NCBI GenBank assembly: GCA_016859345.1 | Contig: CM029129.1 | Coordinates: 14,936,399 to 15,000,398 of the forward strand | Origin: Istiophorus platypterus | Lineage: Eukaryota > Chordata > Actinopteri > Istiophoriformes > Istiophoridae | Direction: 5' to 3' | DNA length: 64,000 nucleotides | Shown here: piece by piece, positions 25,831 through 38,589 of the stretch | Position numbering within the stretch: position 1 is the stretch's first letter | Layout of the letters: every line of letters starts with the position of its first letter | Made by a program: the position numbers and the translations under genes | Notes under the pieces: generated by a model | What the model saw: the letters and a program-made list of their open reading frames with translations, nothing else | Databases searched by the model: none | What the model was told of the DNA's origin: nothing

Positions 25831-27802
25831 CGAATGCATTTCATTTTCTGAGCTTGTCCAAATACTTCTTCAAATATGGATTAATACACATTTTGTACAC
25901 TAGTGAGTATTTATGGCATCAGGATGATGTACGTGGGAGTGGTACAAAATAAACTGTAGAGGCCATGGTTCAACGGTATGGAAGGAACATGTCACACAGG
26001 CAACACTTACATACATAACTTAAAGGACTGTGATTACTGGACTGACATTCGGCAAGGGGATAGAAATTAAGACCCAACATGAATGATAATCTTTCAGTGT
26101 GTTTGCTGAATGTGAAAGAAGGCAATTGTTTGCCATAACAAGTTCTTCTGGAGCTCTTCTGCCCCGAGGTGACTCAAAAATAAAGACAGATGAATGCAGC
26201 TTTAAACATCGTACATTGCAGTTGATGTTATTTGATTTCCCTCTCTCTCTCTCATGCATTTTAATCCAGACTTGACTCTTTCCTTATCCTCTGCCCTCCA
26301 TTCTGGTTTAGGTCAACAGGCTCAACACATCCCAAGATAATAAGAGATAGAGGATATTTTAGAGGCTGGATAGAACATCTCATAATTTGCATATGTACAT
26401 GATGTGTCAATCCTTTATCATTCTCCTATATAATTTACATCTAAAATGTAAATTTTTACAGGTTAAAATTAGATGTGCATTTGAATTTCAGGCATTAGGT
26501 ATGGAGGAGTGATCTTTTTCACACCCATTAACACATGGACCAGTTTTAATCATTTCATTTTCAGAGAAAAAGGCTAATGTATGGCATATATGAGACGACC
26601 ACATATGACATGTGTGTCACTCGGGGAAGGGATGACATTGTAGGGTTGCTGGTGTGTAAGAATGGTTGTCATTGGAAGCAAAAGATGTTTGCAGGCTTGT
26701 CAGGACGTATGACACATCGGAGCACAGTTTTGCCACAGGCCTTAGTAAAGCTGCCATACATAGAATGAACATGGACACATTTTGAAGTTACCCCCAAGGC
26801 TATAAAGTCTGTACCCATCCTGCTCTGGTTTAGGCTGCTACTGATTACCGTGACTCACACAGTGACGTACACGGATATAGTGAATGTTTTATTCATTTGT
26901 ACCGCATCAAATCACTCTTAATCACAAAATGAGCCAAATCTTCGTATGCAGCAAGAATCATATGATTCGCTGCTTACATATTTGCAGAGTATAACCATGT
27001 AATTGCAGCATAATTCCTCAATTCTCCTTTTTTGTACACTGTGAGCCATTAAAGCTCATGGGATGGTGTGGCGTACAAAAGCCTACTAACAGCTTCTACA
27101 TAGATGGACTAACTGTGCTCTTTTGACTGGAACAGCAATGCCCCTGAACAGTTTATCACCTTAAATGCCCTTTTGCCAGTTACAAATGTGTGTATTTGTG
27201 TAAGGAAGTAGTGCTTTACTGGCATGCATGTGTGCACTCATGTTGTTTTGCTACTGAAGCCAAAGGCTGTGAATAGGCCCCCCGCCATCTCTTTTGGATA
27301 GAGGACTCATAGAGGAGCTTTTATGCTGTATCATGTTTAGCCCTCAGTTTTAAAAATCATTATACTCATAGACAAAAATGTTTTTGCAAACATTGGTCTG
27401 TCTAAGTTGATGATGTGCAATTAGGTGACACGGAGACATAACATTTTACTCTGCCGAATGCACTTCATACATTAATGTATGTGTTCCTGTGTTATCTGAA
27501 CCCCCGACCAACTAGTCTGTCTTCCTTTGTTACTTGTCTCTGCCTGCAGTACAGTAGCGAACTATTAATAAATAAGAGGGTTTAGTAACACAGTTCGGTC
27601 CGACGCTGCCCTTGTCCAGAGAGATGGTTTTGTAAGTGGTCAACAAAAACAAATCGAAGGAAACTTTCAGAATTGTTTGCTCTAGGTTTCAAGGCTTCAT
27701 TCACTTCCATTGCTACAGGAGAACTGCAACCAGTTTCTTTATCCCTGAAAAAGGCAGTTTGCCTTTTACCTTTGTATAGTTAAAGAAGGATGTTAATTTG
27801 AG

Positions 27803-27882
<80 letters not shown>

Positions 27883-27989
27883 CATCTATCCATCTATCCA
27901 TCTATCCATCTATCCATCTATCCATCTATCCATCTATCCATCTATCCATCTATCCATCTATCCATCTATCCATCTATCTATCTATCTAT
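27803..27989. repeat. Compound (TATC)n / (TCCATCTA)12 array
   Basis: A pure TATC tract of about 19-20 units (27803-27880) runs into 12 perfect tandem copies of the octamer TCCATCTA (27881-27976), then returns to pure TATC up to 27989. The octamer is two tetramers with one T-to-C change, so a mutated pair of units was amplified as a new, longer unit. The Ser-Ile-Tyr-Leu/Pro frame through it is an artefact. Confidence 0.97.
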
Positions 27990-29849
27990 GTAAACTTGTT
28001 ACACTTGTTAAATCTACTTTAGCCTTACTAAATCACTGTGCCAAGGTATAACAGTAAAATTAATTTTTAAACCATATACAATATATATTTAAAAGCACAG
28101 ATGTCATGCCATTAAATTTTATGAATTTTTTGGGTATGTGATTTGGAGATGATTTGGAGTTGGGCTTCGTTTTTTGGGTTTTTTTCTTTTTTACAGTGCA
28201 TCAAATGACGTGTAGTGTGCAGTTCAGCTCTTGATGGAAGCTCTGTGGAGTTTTGTAGCCTCTTTCACGTCATTGTTTTGGTTACCTCAGTCCCCAACTT
28301 TGTTGTTTTGGTGCCAGTTCCACTTCTAAGGGGCAGCTATTAATGCAATAAAGGCTCATGTTTCTCTCTGTCTGCTGGATGTAAATAAACAGCTGCTTGG
28401 TGACACATATATCAGGTGGTAATAAATGATCCAAATAGTAAGGCTGTAGGTAAAGCCTTGAATATTTTTAAGCGTTTTGCATCTTTCACCATACAAAGCA
28501 ACTTTCAAATCTTTGCACCTTTTCCTTGCCCTGCTAGATTCTTAGCCTCATCTTTTCATCTAAATTAAGCAACAAGCCAGAATCTAATTCCTGAGGCAAG
28601 AGGCAGCTCTAGTGATGCAATGTTAGAAGAAAATACTCTACTGTGAACATGTTTGACAGCCTTTGCCACTGTTTGTAGAAAACTTTTTAGTGTCAGACTC
28701 TCAGTGTAGTTTGTAGTTCAGGAGTTCAAAAGGTCATATGCCATATGCATGGCCACTAATAAAATTTGAAAAAAACGCTTGTATGAGCTACATAGGTGTA
28801 TTGAGAGGGATAAAAGAAAAGAGACAGTGATACTGTACTCTTTGTTTTTTTTGTTTTTTTGCTATCTGGAACTAAAATGACACTTAATTTAACTTGAGAT
28901 TCGAAGTAAGAGTCAAGTTGAGGAGAATGGGGACACCCAGTCATAATTTGTCAGTCTGTGGTATAGAGGGGTTAGGGATAATTTAAGTATGGAAAACATC
29001 TAAATCACGTCCTTTTTAAGAAGCAAAGAAATCTTCATCTGTATCAATATTATCTTAAAATTAATATGTATCGTTCAATGTAATAACCCCATTATCCACA
29101 CCCGTTTATTCTGTGGATGGCCGTGGGGGGGCAAGAGCATACACAGTACCAGCACACATTGACATAGGTAATGTTCAGTGTTAGTTTAGAGTAGGGAAAT
29201 GATAGTAACTTTTCAAAAATATAACAAAATCAGTTTTGGTTTTTATGATTTCATTCTAGATTCTAGATGGTGGGAGCCTTTATTCTCATCTTTAACACAC
29301 TATTTTAAATGTACTTATTTGAAAATTTAGAAGGATGAGGAAGCTTGAAGGCACATTTGATTAAAAAAAAAAAAAAAGTTCAACAAATCAGTTCACACAA
29401 TACCTTATTTTCCTTAATATTAAAAAAAAGGTGTAACTGAGCCTATTTTTTCAGAATGCAAATTTTCCATAGGAAGAAAATGTGCAGTCATTCTGAAAAC
29501 TTGTTTAAACCTGTTTCACCTCCCCATGCTTGTGCTCAAGACTGACAGCACCAGGCTTTGACGTGTTGCCAATCCTGTCCTCAAATGTAACAAACTTGCA
29601 AGAACAGTATCTAATGCAGACTGTTAGGGGACACTGCTACACCCCAGTGAAGATTGCCTAGCATGCTGGTCCTTAGCTGATGTTATGTTTTCTAGCACCA
29701 AATCACCCAGAGTTGGCTTGGTGCAAGTTGGTTATAGAGAGTTTAACAGACAAAGAGAGGCAGTAATGAAGCACACCTGAACGACATTAGGTACTCTGGA
29801 TATACTCTGCTTGTGTGGGACAGAACGGAGGAGATGAGCAGAAATGCCT

Positions 29850-29985
29850 GATATGAAAATTGATTGGGCAATCATGAAAAATATGATTTCATTCTGGAGC
29901 TGGTCTTATTTAATTTGATTACACTAATTGCCAGATTGCATTAATGTAATTATGCTTCATTAGTAGATAATCTTGAGCGTCCTTC
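29850..29985. promoter_or_regulatory. Candidate homeodomain-site-rich non-coding element
   Basis: Within 135 bp there are many TAAT/ATTA/ATTG cores: AAATTGATTGGGCAATCATG near 29857, TTTAATTTGATTACACTAAT near 29909, and ATTAATGTAATTATGC near 29940. No simple repeat or transposon likeness is seen. This is an enhancer-like composition only. Confidence 0.2.
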
Positions 29986-32455
29986 AACACAGAGAATGTA
30001 CACTGTGTACTGTACACCAGGGACAGGAAATCAAGTGGGGCTCTCTGTGTACAGGTTGTAGTGACAATGAACAAGATGAAGTCACTGAATAGCTCTGTGT
30101 GGTTGAAATTGTCAGTAGTAACATCAACAAGTTCAGTCTTTGGTTAGGATGAAATTCAGGCATACTCCCAAAGTAAACAAAACAAAAAACTCTACAAAGG
30201 GAGAATATTAAAAATCAGTTATGTTTCTGGACTCTCCATAAGGTCAAAATCCTATAAAGAAAAAAAAACAATAAAAAAATCTGTCCTTCATATCTTGAGA
30301 TTGCCAGTGTTTGGTAAGGGCCTAAAGATTACAGAGGGAAAAAAAAATTAAAAAGAATGAGTGGGTAAGGAGATGTGTCAAACCTCCAGAGAAATAGCAC
30401 ATTTCTTGTAATTTGCATAAGTTCAAGTAGTTATCTCTAATGAGGCGCCCAAGGAGAGCCATAGAATGCTTTTCTTTAAAAAAAAAACCAAAACAAAACA
30501 CTGAGATATATGGTCATCATCTGAAAATATTAACCAGATTTGTAGATGTTAGCATGTTGATGAAAAGCAAATTTAGTGCTAGAGCAAACCCGTAGCCCTG
30601 ATGATTAAGATCTTTGATGACATGACTTGAATGATGGCTGAGATTACAGGCTGACTCATTTCTGCTGCTGGAGAAATACATGTCATATAAAAGCATTTAT
30701 TTCTGTGCACAGCTCCTTACTGTGACACATCACACTTGTAAAGTGCCATTCACTATGTCATAAACAAACACTGCACCATGTTGCCAGAGCATAAAACACC
30801 AGTAGTGTAAGTGTTATGGCATATGCACTCAAACATCCATATAAGTCAACTTGCTATTCTGGAAGATGCTTTGGATTTGAATTCTTTCTGATTTCCATCG
30901 TATGGTGCCATTGCTTTGAGTCTTCCGAGTAATTTCCTCATGAAAAACACAGGCTTCAGCGTATTATGTTGTATGTAGAAAAATGGTTTATCATTTTGCT
31001 GAGAGAATCATCTCCTGAGAGTTCGCTGTACTTGAAATGTATTTATACAGATTTATTTATGCATCACTGTGACAGTGGAATAAGGATCTCACAATGTTGT
31101 ATTCACCATACAGTTATACATAGAAATTCATCTTCTTGAATATCTGAGTCCAGTGAGTTTCACTTTTCAAGGCAGTGAAACTGAAAACCCTGCCATCTGT
31201 AATTCCCATGAGCATTTGCAGCTCTGTCCTCTCTGTGGATTACCAGCCCCCATGGTTCCCACCAGGTCAACCTCTTTGGATTCACATAAGGAAGCCAAGA
31301 AACACAAGAGCTGTTTCATTACAAAGTGCATTGTGCTGTATAAAATTTTAAAAGTGGAAACAAAATATGTTTGGGAGAGAAACAGTTACAGGATTGAATA
31401 TGACTAAACACGTTTTATGCTGGCAGAGGTGACTTTAGTTTTAGCTGACAGACATAAAACATCTCTCTGAAGCCACATGAAAAAGCAGTAAATGTGTTTC
31501 ATCTTTTGTTTTTTGATATATAAACTACCCCCTTCACAATTGTACAAACAAACTGATTTTTGTCAGTTGTGGAGACATTGTATTGACTCACTTTCATTCC
31601 CTTGATGCATAATCTAAACTCAAAAACATGCCAAAAATAAAGCCTTTTCCTAACCATAACCCAAGCTTCTTTCTACTTTTGAAAAACAACAACAAAAGTT
31701 TCACATTAAAAAAAAAAATGCTGTGGGTATCTGTTTTTGTCCTCAGATGGAGGGTGTGTCTTCACAATGCGGCTCTCTGAACAGATTATGCCATTAGTAA
31801 AAGTGCACTCACATGCATAGTGACAATGTGTTACGCTTTCACCTGGACTGTATCACACCAGAGAATAGACTAAAACCTCACCACAAAACCCAGCTGAAAA
31901 TTGCTTTGAATCCAGTTGACAGAATCTCTCAGTTTCTAGGTCATCAGTTCCCCACAGAGCCCCTGTGAAACTGGTGAAAGAACATAAGAAACATCATTGT
32001 TAATGCAACCAATGATGCAGATGAAAAGAAACACGCAGGACAAACAGGACGTTGCTCATGCTCACAGCAAAGAGAGGCTTTATTGTTTCATCAAATCCTG
32101 GATTTAGAGATGGCTTTAATGCAAGAACAATGACTTTCACGCTGCATCTTATTTACAGACTTTGTTAACATTTCCAACAACATTGTTAGGCAGTTTGACT
32201 CCGACTGTGATGAAGTTAGATTCTTTTAGTTGAAAGAAATATCTGCGTCACCAGAGCCTCTCCCATACTGTGCTAATAATAAAGCTGCCAAAGATTCATA
32301 GAACTTGCAAAAACAGAAGTTTTATATACTGATATGTTATGCTTGTTTTCAGGGTTTCCAAATACATTGCATGTCTTGTGTTAATGCCATTGGTTCCACA
32401 AAGCCCAGACATCCTTCTCCAAAGCCACATTCCCAAATGCCCATGTTCTCCATCC

Positions 32456-32595
32456 AGGTGGATGTGCCCGTAAGACCTCCCTGGGGAGGAGTCCGATATG
32501 CCCAAGCCGCCTCAGCTTGTTTCTTTCAATACAAAGGAGCAATGGTTATACACTGGACATACACTGGATGTCCGAGCTCTACAGCTATGTTTGAG
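32456..32595 (+). mobile_element. Second fragment of the dispersed repeat seen at 9708-10110
   Basis: The run from GGTGGATGTGCCCGTAAGAC through CCGATATGCCCAAGCCGCCT to GAGCTCTACAGC follows the same segment order as the middle part of that repeat in the same orientation, but is heavily mutated and truncated at both ends. The 130-codon open frame that covers it is a by-product of this GC-richer insertion and shows no protein family likeness. Confidence 0.45.
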
Positions 32596-34034
32596 AGACA
32601 CAAGCTGAGGCTAAGGTTAGCTAATTTTCTGCTTCTTATACATGGTGCATCATCTGTCAATGGTGGAAATGGACCTTTTCTATTATGTCACAGTTAGGGA
32701 GGGACCAGGGGATTGGCTGAACAAAACCTTCAAATACAAGCAGGCAGAACCTAGCTACATTATGTTGCAAAAATCACCAGTATCAACATCATATGCAGGC
32801 AAAATTATGTGATTATGTTTACAGCACTATAAAAGGAGACAAATGGTATTTATGTACTGCTCCTTTTTAAGTACATGGTATCAGTAGTTCTGTCTAAGAA
32901 ATAATATTCAGGAGTAGTTTGACTAAAGATCTGATAAACAAAACTAAACATAAGCTGTGCTGTTTGTTCCTTCCCCCTGTTTATGGGTTAATCAGCACAC
33001 GTTAGAAAATAACCCACTCATTTAGTGATGTCTGCGAGGTGCTGAGGGGGATGCTTGGGTGAGCAGACCTATCCTTTACTACTCTACTCCCAAATGGCTG
33101 CACCAAATTGTGTGTAAACAACTTTGTTAAATCCCAGACACACGGAGAGTTGATTTCATGATGATCTGTCACTTGGTCTTTACTGATGCCTGTGCACACA
33201 TTTCCTTTTTGTAATTACTCATGGGCAGCGTGACTGACACATTATAATGTTGCTGATTTTTTTCAAAAGGTCATCTTATGCCATTAACTTAAATTTGTAT
33301 GATCTGCTGATTCCCACCTTTTCTGACAAAAAGAGTATTACCCAAACACTCAGTCCCACTAGTCAGCTATTTTGTGATAAATTACTTTCTCTAAATGATT
33401 AATGCAAAGATTTTTTTTTGGCCTCACACTTATGATTTACTCATGACAAATCTTTAGCTGGTGTGGTTTGGATGCTTACTCTGCTGCCTTTTCTGTGTGG
33501 CAACCTCTGTGTGCACTGACCATGATCCCACAGATCTGAAGGCTTGGTCTGTTGTTTTGCATAATAGATAAACACATTAAGCATACAGCTGCAGTTCTGA
33601 CTTTTTCCCCATGAAAACTTGCACAACCTCCGGCCATTTAGAAAAGAAATATTAAGCTGGTGTTATATTGTTTTTGTCACTCTACAATAAGTGTTAACAT
33701 AACATTCAATTTCATGTCTGGCTGAGGAAGTACCAGAAAGTGACTAATGAGTAAGTAAAGCTAATGAAGACAAACACCATCAACCTTGAATGAAGTGCAA
33801 ATTTAAAACCTGTTCAGATCAGTTTGTTGAGCATTACTGAAAACCACAAAAATTAATTTGACTTTAAATTGCTTTGTACTTATTCTCAAACATTAAATAA
33901 TTTCCTGAAAATCTTCCTAAAATTAGCAATTTTGTAAATTCTCTGCAATTTTCCAGTTATATCTGCCTGAGGAAGGGAATGACTTTGACACTTATGAGAG
34001 GACACATCAGACTGGGCTAGTCTGGTATAAGTCT

Positions 34035-34062
34035 ACACGCACACACGCACACACACACACAG
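34035..34062. repeat. (CA)n microsatellite
   Basis: A CA tract interrupted by two CGCA units is immediately followed by GTGTGT, giving a short self-complementary junction. Confidence 0.9.
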
Positions 34063-35894
34063 TGTGTCAGACAAATGGGACTAAGATATGAGACCCCCCT
34101 TGGTAATGTGGGAGGCACCACTGGCTTAGGGAAATAAAAGGTCAAGCTGTGAGAGCTTCCAAAAACTTGTAAAACAGTCAAACTCAACAGTTGTAATGTG
34201 AATTTATATAGGTGGGCTCTGGTAGTACCACTGCGGGGTACTTGATTGATGCACATTTTACATTCTGTTTCATAGACGCCCCTCTGAAAAAAAGGTTGTT
34301 TGCTACATGGCTAGTATCATAAATAATGCATCTCTTAAGACATTATTCTCAGAGTCTGCAATAATTCAGATGATGTCTCCAGGAAGATACGGGATTCGGT
34401 CCCATGCTTGTGTGTCAATATAGTGGGACAGCACGGTCACCTGCTTTTAAACCACTGCGGTTAGACATTTGCACAGGCAAGTTTTTTTTTTTTTGCTGCT
34501 GTCACTTATTGTTGCCTTCATAACTTAAAAAAAACATCCTCTAATTTGCCTGGGGGACCATCAGAAGTGTCCTTAAAGCCTCCACTATCACAAAAGACTT
34601 GAGTATTGGGACTTTTCAAATACAGATTAACACAGCAAGGACTGTGGATTGAACATGCTTTTTAGAAATTGTATGCTGGTTTCCAGAAAAGGACACATTA
34701 CTGAAGAGTAGTTTTGTGATTTGTCTCAGCACTGAGACATTTTTACACTAGAGCTACACCAAAGAACTAGCAAGGTCCAAGCTATATTATAAACAGATGT
34801 GTGAATAGACTGTGATGGAAGTACCTTACTAAAAATCTGATAGTATCACACATTTATTCAAGTATACATTAGCTCTTCTACCCTTACAATGCACAGCTAT
34901 GTGGCAAGTCAAGCACACTTCTAATAAGTGCCCTAGACAGTTGATTCCCTTTGAGGTTTTTGCTGGAAACAGCAATTAATCACGCTAATTAATCTAGTAA
35001 ACAAGAGTAAATGTGAAAGAGTGAAATATATAATAAGTTATCCCAGCGGTAATTCAACAAGTAAGACAGCTGAAGCTGAAACAATTATGTGATTAATCAC
35101 ATAATTTTTTAAATTAACTTCTGCTTTAGAGGTCAAGGAATGGCTTCTAAATGGACATTTTTCTCCACTATATTTATCATTATATTTAACAGGTGTACTT
35201 ACTAGCGCTGTATTAAATTTAAAGAATAAGATTTTACTTGGAACATACTATAGCTATGAATCAAATACAGTATAAAACTGCTTACGTTAAAGACAGGAAT
35301 GTGTCTTTAAAGGATTTTTTTTTACAGTATATTCTAACAGCAGAGTTAAGCCAATATGATGGAATTGCTTTTCCCACCACTGTTCAATAACATGTTGTCA
35401 AGACTTATTTGTTTAGAAAATGCAGAAAGTACAACAGAATTGATGACTTATGACACACTGAACTGTGAACTGTGATGATTCTTATTAGCAGTCACTGAAA
35501 AGAGACCTGCAGGTAGGGGTCTAATATAATATTCCCCATTCAATTCCTTATCAGAAACACATTCAAAAAGGTAGGCAGAGGATGTGCGTGCAGAGAAATT
35601 GTGAGTTCCCCAAGCCCCCAAGATCTTTCATGGGGTTTCCAGTCCCAAATTCTTGCTGCCATGATGGATTCAGTGTATTAATAATAGACAAGACCACTAT
35701 TATTCTGGGTTATCCAATTTAAAGTGATGAAAAAGTAATACACTGAAGCTTAAGTGAAATGAGAAATTGGAGAAAAGAGATATAAAGGGGTTTCTTAGAA
35801 TGGGGAGATGTGCAGAATATCATATTAGTCCAGTGTAAATTACTCTCGTGCAATTTACTAAGTGCCCACAATACTGAAAGCCTTGGCTGGAGTC

Positions 35895-36060
35895 CTGGGA
35901 CCAGATGCATAAAACTTTATAGATTCATGTCTAAAAAGCCTGTGTATGCACAAAAGTGGGAATATGCAAATTGTTCCAGATTTATGAACCCCTTTGTGCC
36001 CGTTGTTCTTTGTCATACATCTCAGTCATTGTGAAAGTAAGCATGCATGCACAAGCCTAA
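35895..36060 (+). repeat. Degenerate dispersed teleost repeat remnant
   Basis: The segments GACCAGATGCATAAAAC, TATAGATTCATGTCTAAAAA, GTATGCACAAAAGTGGGAAT and TTCCAGATTTATGAACCC match, from memory and in order, a short dispersed repeat of teleosts in which CGTACGCAC-type units have decayed to TG/CA. The family name is unknown to me. It is non-coding. Confidence 0.45.
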
Positions 36061-36432
36061 TGACAACTCACACACTCCAATAAATGTGAGGTCTCGGATG
36101 TAACTAAAAATGCTCTGCATTCCACCCTCACCCCTCATAGCTTTATAGCTCTTCCATAGTTTAGCTCTTTATTTTGACAAAGTGATTATCAGAAAATTAC
36201 TGAACATAAATAGTCGACTGGGAAGAAGTAGAAGTGCTGCAGTAATGGTTTTTGAAAGTTATGAGGTATACTATTCAAACATTTCAGTATAATTTAAGAG
36301 TAAACATTTTTTACTCATGGTAAAACAAAAACGTGGTTTTTAAAAAGAGGGACATAAACATGTGAAAATACTAGTGGGGAACTCTGTTGAAAAACTACAA
36401 TGTGATGGTTAGAGTTCCTTTTATAGGTCCCA

Positions 36433-36433
<1 letters not shown>

Positions 36434-36467
<34 letters not shown>

Positions 36468-36472
36468 ACACA
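36434..36472. repeat. (CA)n microsatellite
   Basis: A CA tract of about 19 units with a single CATA interruption near its end. Confidence 0.95.
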
Positions 36473-37709
36473 GAGGTGTCCTGTCTGATTAGACCTTACT
36501 CAGGTTGAAGGTGGATGGATAATTTATCCTTCTTTAACAAGTGTAATAAAGATAAGATGAGATTCAGGGTCTGATGTCATTCTAGTGCAACACACCCCTA
36601 AAATCCTGAGACGAGGTCTTATCAGCCAAAATAATTAAATTTCCACACTATCCGAACCGTTTCATTGTCCCTCTGCATTTTGCCACAGCATGTGAGTAAA
36701 CTTTGTCAGACCACTACTTACAGGTTAAGACTAAAACTTTTAAGGTTTTTAAGAAGTCCTAGAAGTGTCATTGATGAAAATATAAGAGCTAGGGAGCTGT
36801 TATGTGAACATATCCATTTTGATGACAACCGACAACCAAACTATCTGTTGAAGCCTTTGAAATGTGGTTAAAAGCTCCAGGGAAGCTGGTAGTTGGACCA
36901 TGAGTTGAGCTTGTTTAGTCTAACAGCACTTTTCTGTTTTACACTAATTTCTGCATTTCTACATTCATCCTTTTTCGTGTATATGCATTATTTACACATT
37001 GATTCTGCGATAGAAACTTGGAGGAGATGTCAGCAACAAAAATAATGTTAACTCATATCCTGTAACAGTTGTTGCTAAAAAAAAGTAGTTTTATAAAAAC
37101 ACACATTTCCTTATTACATTTGCCATGACCTATCAAAACATAGAAAGATCCTGTGTGTGATCTGTGTTTGGATGTTTCACATAAAATCCTATTTTTACTC
37201 ACAGCAATGGATCTTACAATGAAATAATGTAAGAAATAATCGATGAATGAGTTTTCATAAATCAGTGGTGTTCATATTTTCTTTAGTACTACCAGAATGG
37301 AAGATTTAGAAAGTAATGAAGGAGGAAAAGACAGTGGAAGGACATAGTGACAATAAGTGATTTCCTCACTGGAAGAGATGTAACATGATGTCTGAGAAAA
37401 TTAGCCAACAAGAGGGTGTATCCTAACACATGTATTCACCCCTGTCTCACATTGGCTGGATTAATTGAGCCTATTCATCACAATGACTGGATCAATTTAC
37501 CCTTTGAGGACACCAGGCCCCTTTATACAAAATTACGTGAATCAAATTTACCAAACTCCTCCTCTTTGCTCTCTTGCAACTCCCTCTCCCCCTTTCTGTC
37601 TTGTATTCCCTTTTTCCTTATCTATCTCTTCTCTCTCCACCTTTTCTCTATTCACCTAAAAGCCTCAGGAGAGTGAGAAAAAAAAGAAAAGAAAGGAGCG
37701 CTCACTACC

Positions 37710-37995
37710 AGAGTGATGAGAAATCCACTCCAAGCTAATGGAATACAAAGACGATGTCTCTCTGATTTTCAATGCAATTATGATTGTGATTAATACTTTG
37801 TGAGGGGGGGGGGTCTTCTTCAAAGTGGTCTTCGCTAACTTCACCTGATTAAATAGCCAATGCTTTGCCAAAACAATCAGGGGCAGATTTGGTGTCACTA
37901 CAATTGTTACTCAAGAGGGGAACTGCGGAGGAGAGAATCAGGCAGTTTATAATTACACCGTTATGCAGATTACAGATATTTTTCTGAGGCGGATG
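37710..37995. promoter_or_regulatory. Candidate conserved non-coding element
   Basis: Apart from a short G-run at 37806-37812 this stretch is repeat-free and complex. It contains CAATGCAATTATGATTGTG near 37771, GTGATTAATACTTTG near 37787, CACCTGATTAAATAGCC near 37842 and TTTATAATTACACC near 37947. The mix of homeodomain-like and GATTA-like cores resembles vertebrate enhancers. It lies 5-6 kb downstream of the insulin gene. Conservation is untested. Confidence 0.22.
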
Positions 37996-38525
37996 GTCTG
38001 AGTGTGTAGGTGCATGTTGAACCAGGCCCTCCACCTCACTCATACTATTTTTTTTTTCCTTTTTTCCACTCCCTGACACTTACCGGAAAGCGAGAGAACC
38101 ATTTATAGAAAAGGTTTGAATATAGGCTCCCGGACCACTATCAAGATGCACATGATTTGCTGTTTGCTGCTTATGTTGAACATGTATGGATGAGCATTTT
38201 ATGGGATAACGGTATACAAGTAAAACATAATGAAGTTTTCCCCCCTGATGATTATATGCTGTATTGTGCAGCAGCCACAGTTTACATTTTCTCAAGGCCT
38301 TTGCATGCTGAAATTCAATTTGCACAGTTCAAAACAACTTGATTTCATTTGTTTAATAATAAATTCTGATGTTTTGCATCAGGAGGGGACAAATTTGTTG
38401 ACAAGCTTAACAACAGTGGGCTGCTGTAAATGTGAATGTGTTTATTCGTGAGTCTATTACCGTGAAGGTTTCTGTGTACACATGGTACATGTGTGTGTTT
38501 ATTTCCTCGTATCACATTGAGTCTT

Positions 38526-38529
<4 letters not shown>

Positions 38530-38587
<58 letters not shown>
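38530..38587. repeat. (GT)n microsatellite
   Basis: About 29 uninterrupted GT units, the longest pure dinucleotide tract in the window. The Cys-Val frame through it is an artefact. Alternating purine-pyrimidine tracts of this length can adopt Z-DNA. Confidence 0.97.

Positions 38588-38589
<2 letters not shown>

Larger units (their letters stand above)
25831..32455. other. Non-coding region with a large TATC repeat
   Basis: No supported gene. The main landmark is the compound TATC array at 27803-27989. Poly-A runs occur near 29361-29377 and 30480-30488. A stretch at about 29850-29985 is AT-rich with many TAAT/ATTA cores and could be regulatory. All open frames are short and show no coding character. 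Confidence 0.65.

Noticed and set aside
27798..28022. Ser-Ile-Tyr-Leu repeat protein
   Set aside because: It is the translation of a TATC microsatellite.
32305..32697. 130-codon plus-strand frame
   Set aside because: Its centre is a fragment of a dispersed repeat. The frame is open because the insertion is GC-richer than its surroundings.
33002..33199. 65-codon minus-strand frame with fairly natural composition
   Set aside because: No clear acceptor at a matching phase and no family resemblance; weaker than the exon candidate at 14884-15068.
34390..34450. tRNA-like T-loop (GGGATTCGGTCCC)
   Set aside because: The T-arm lacks the GGTTCGA consensus and no acceptor stem or anticodon arm can be drawn around it.
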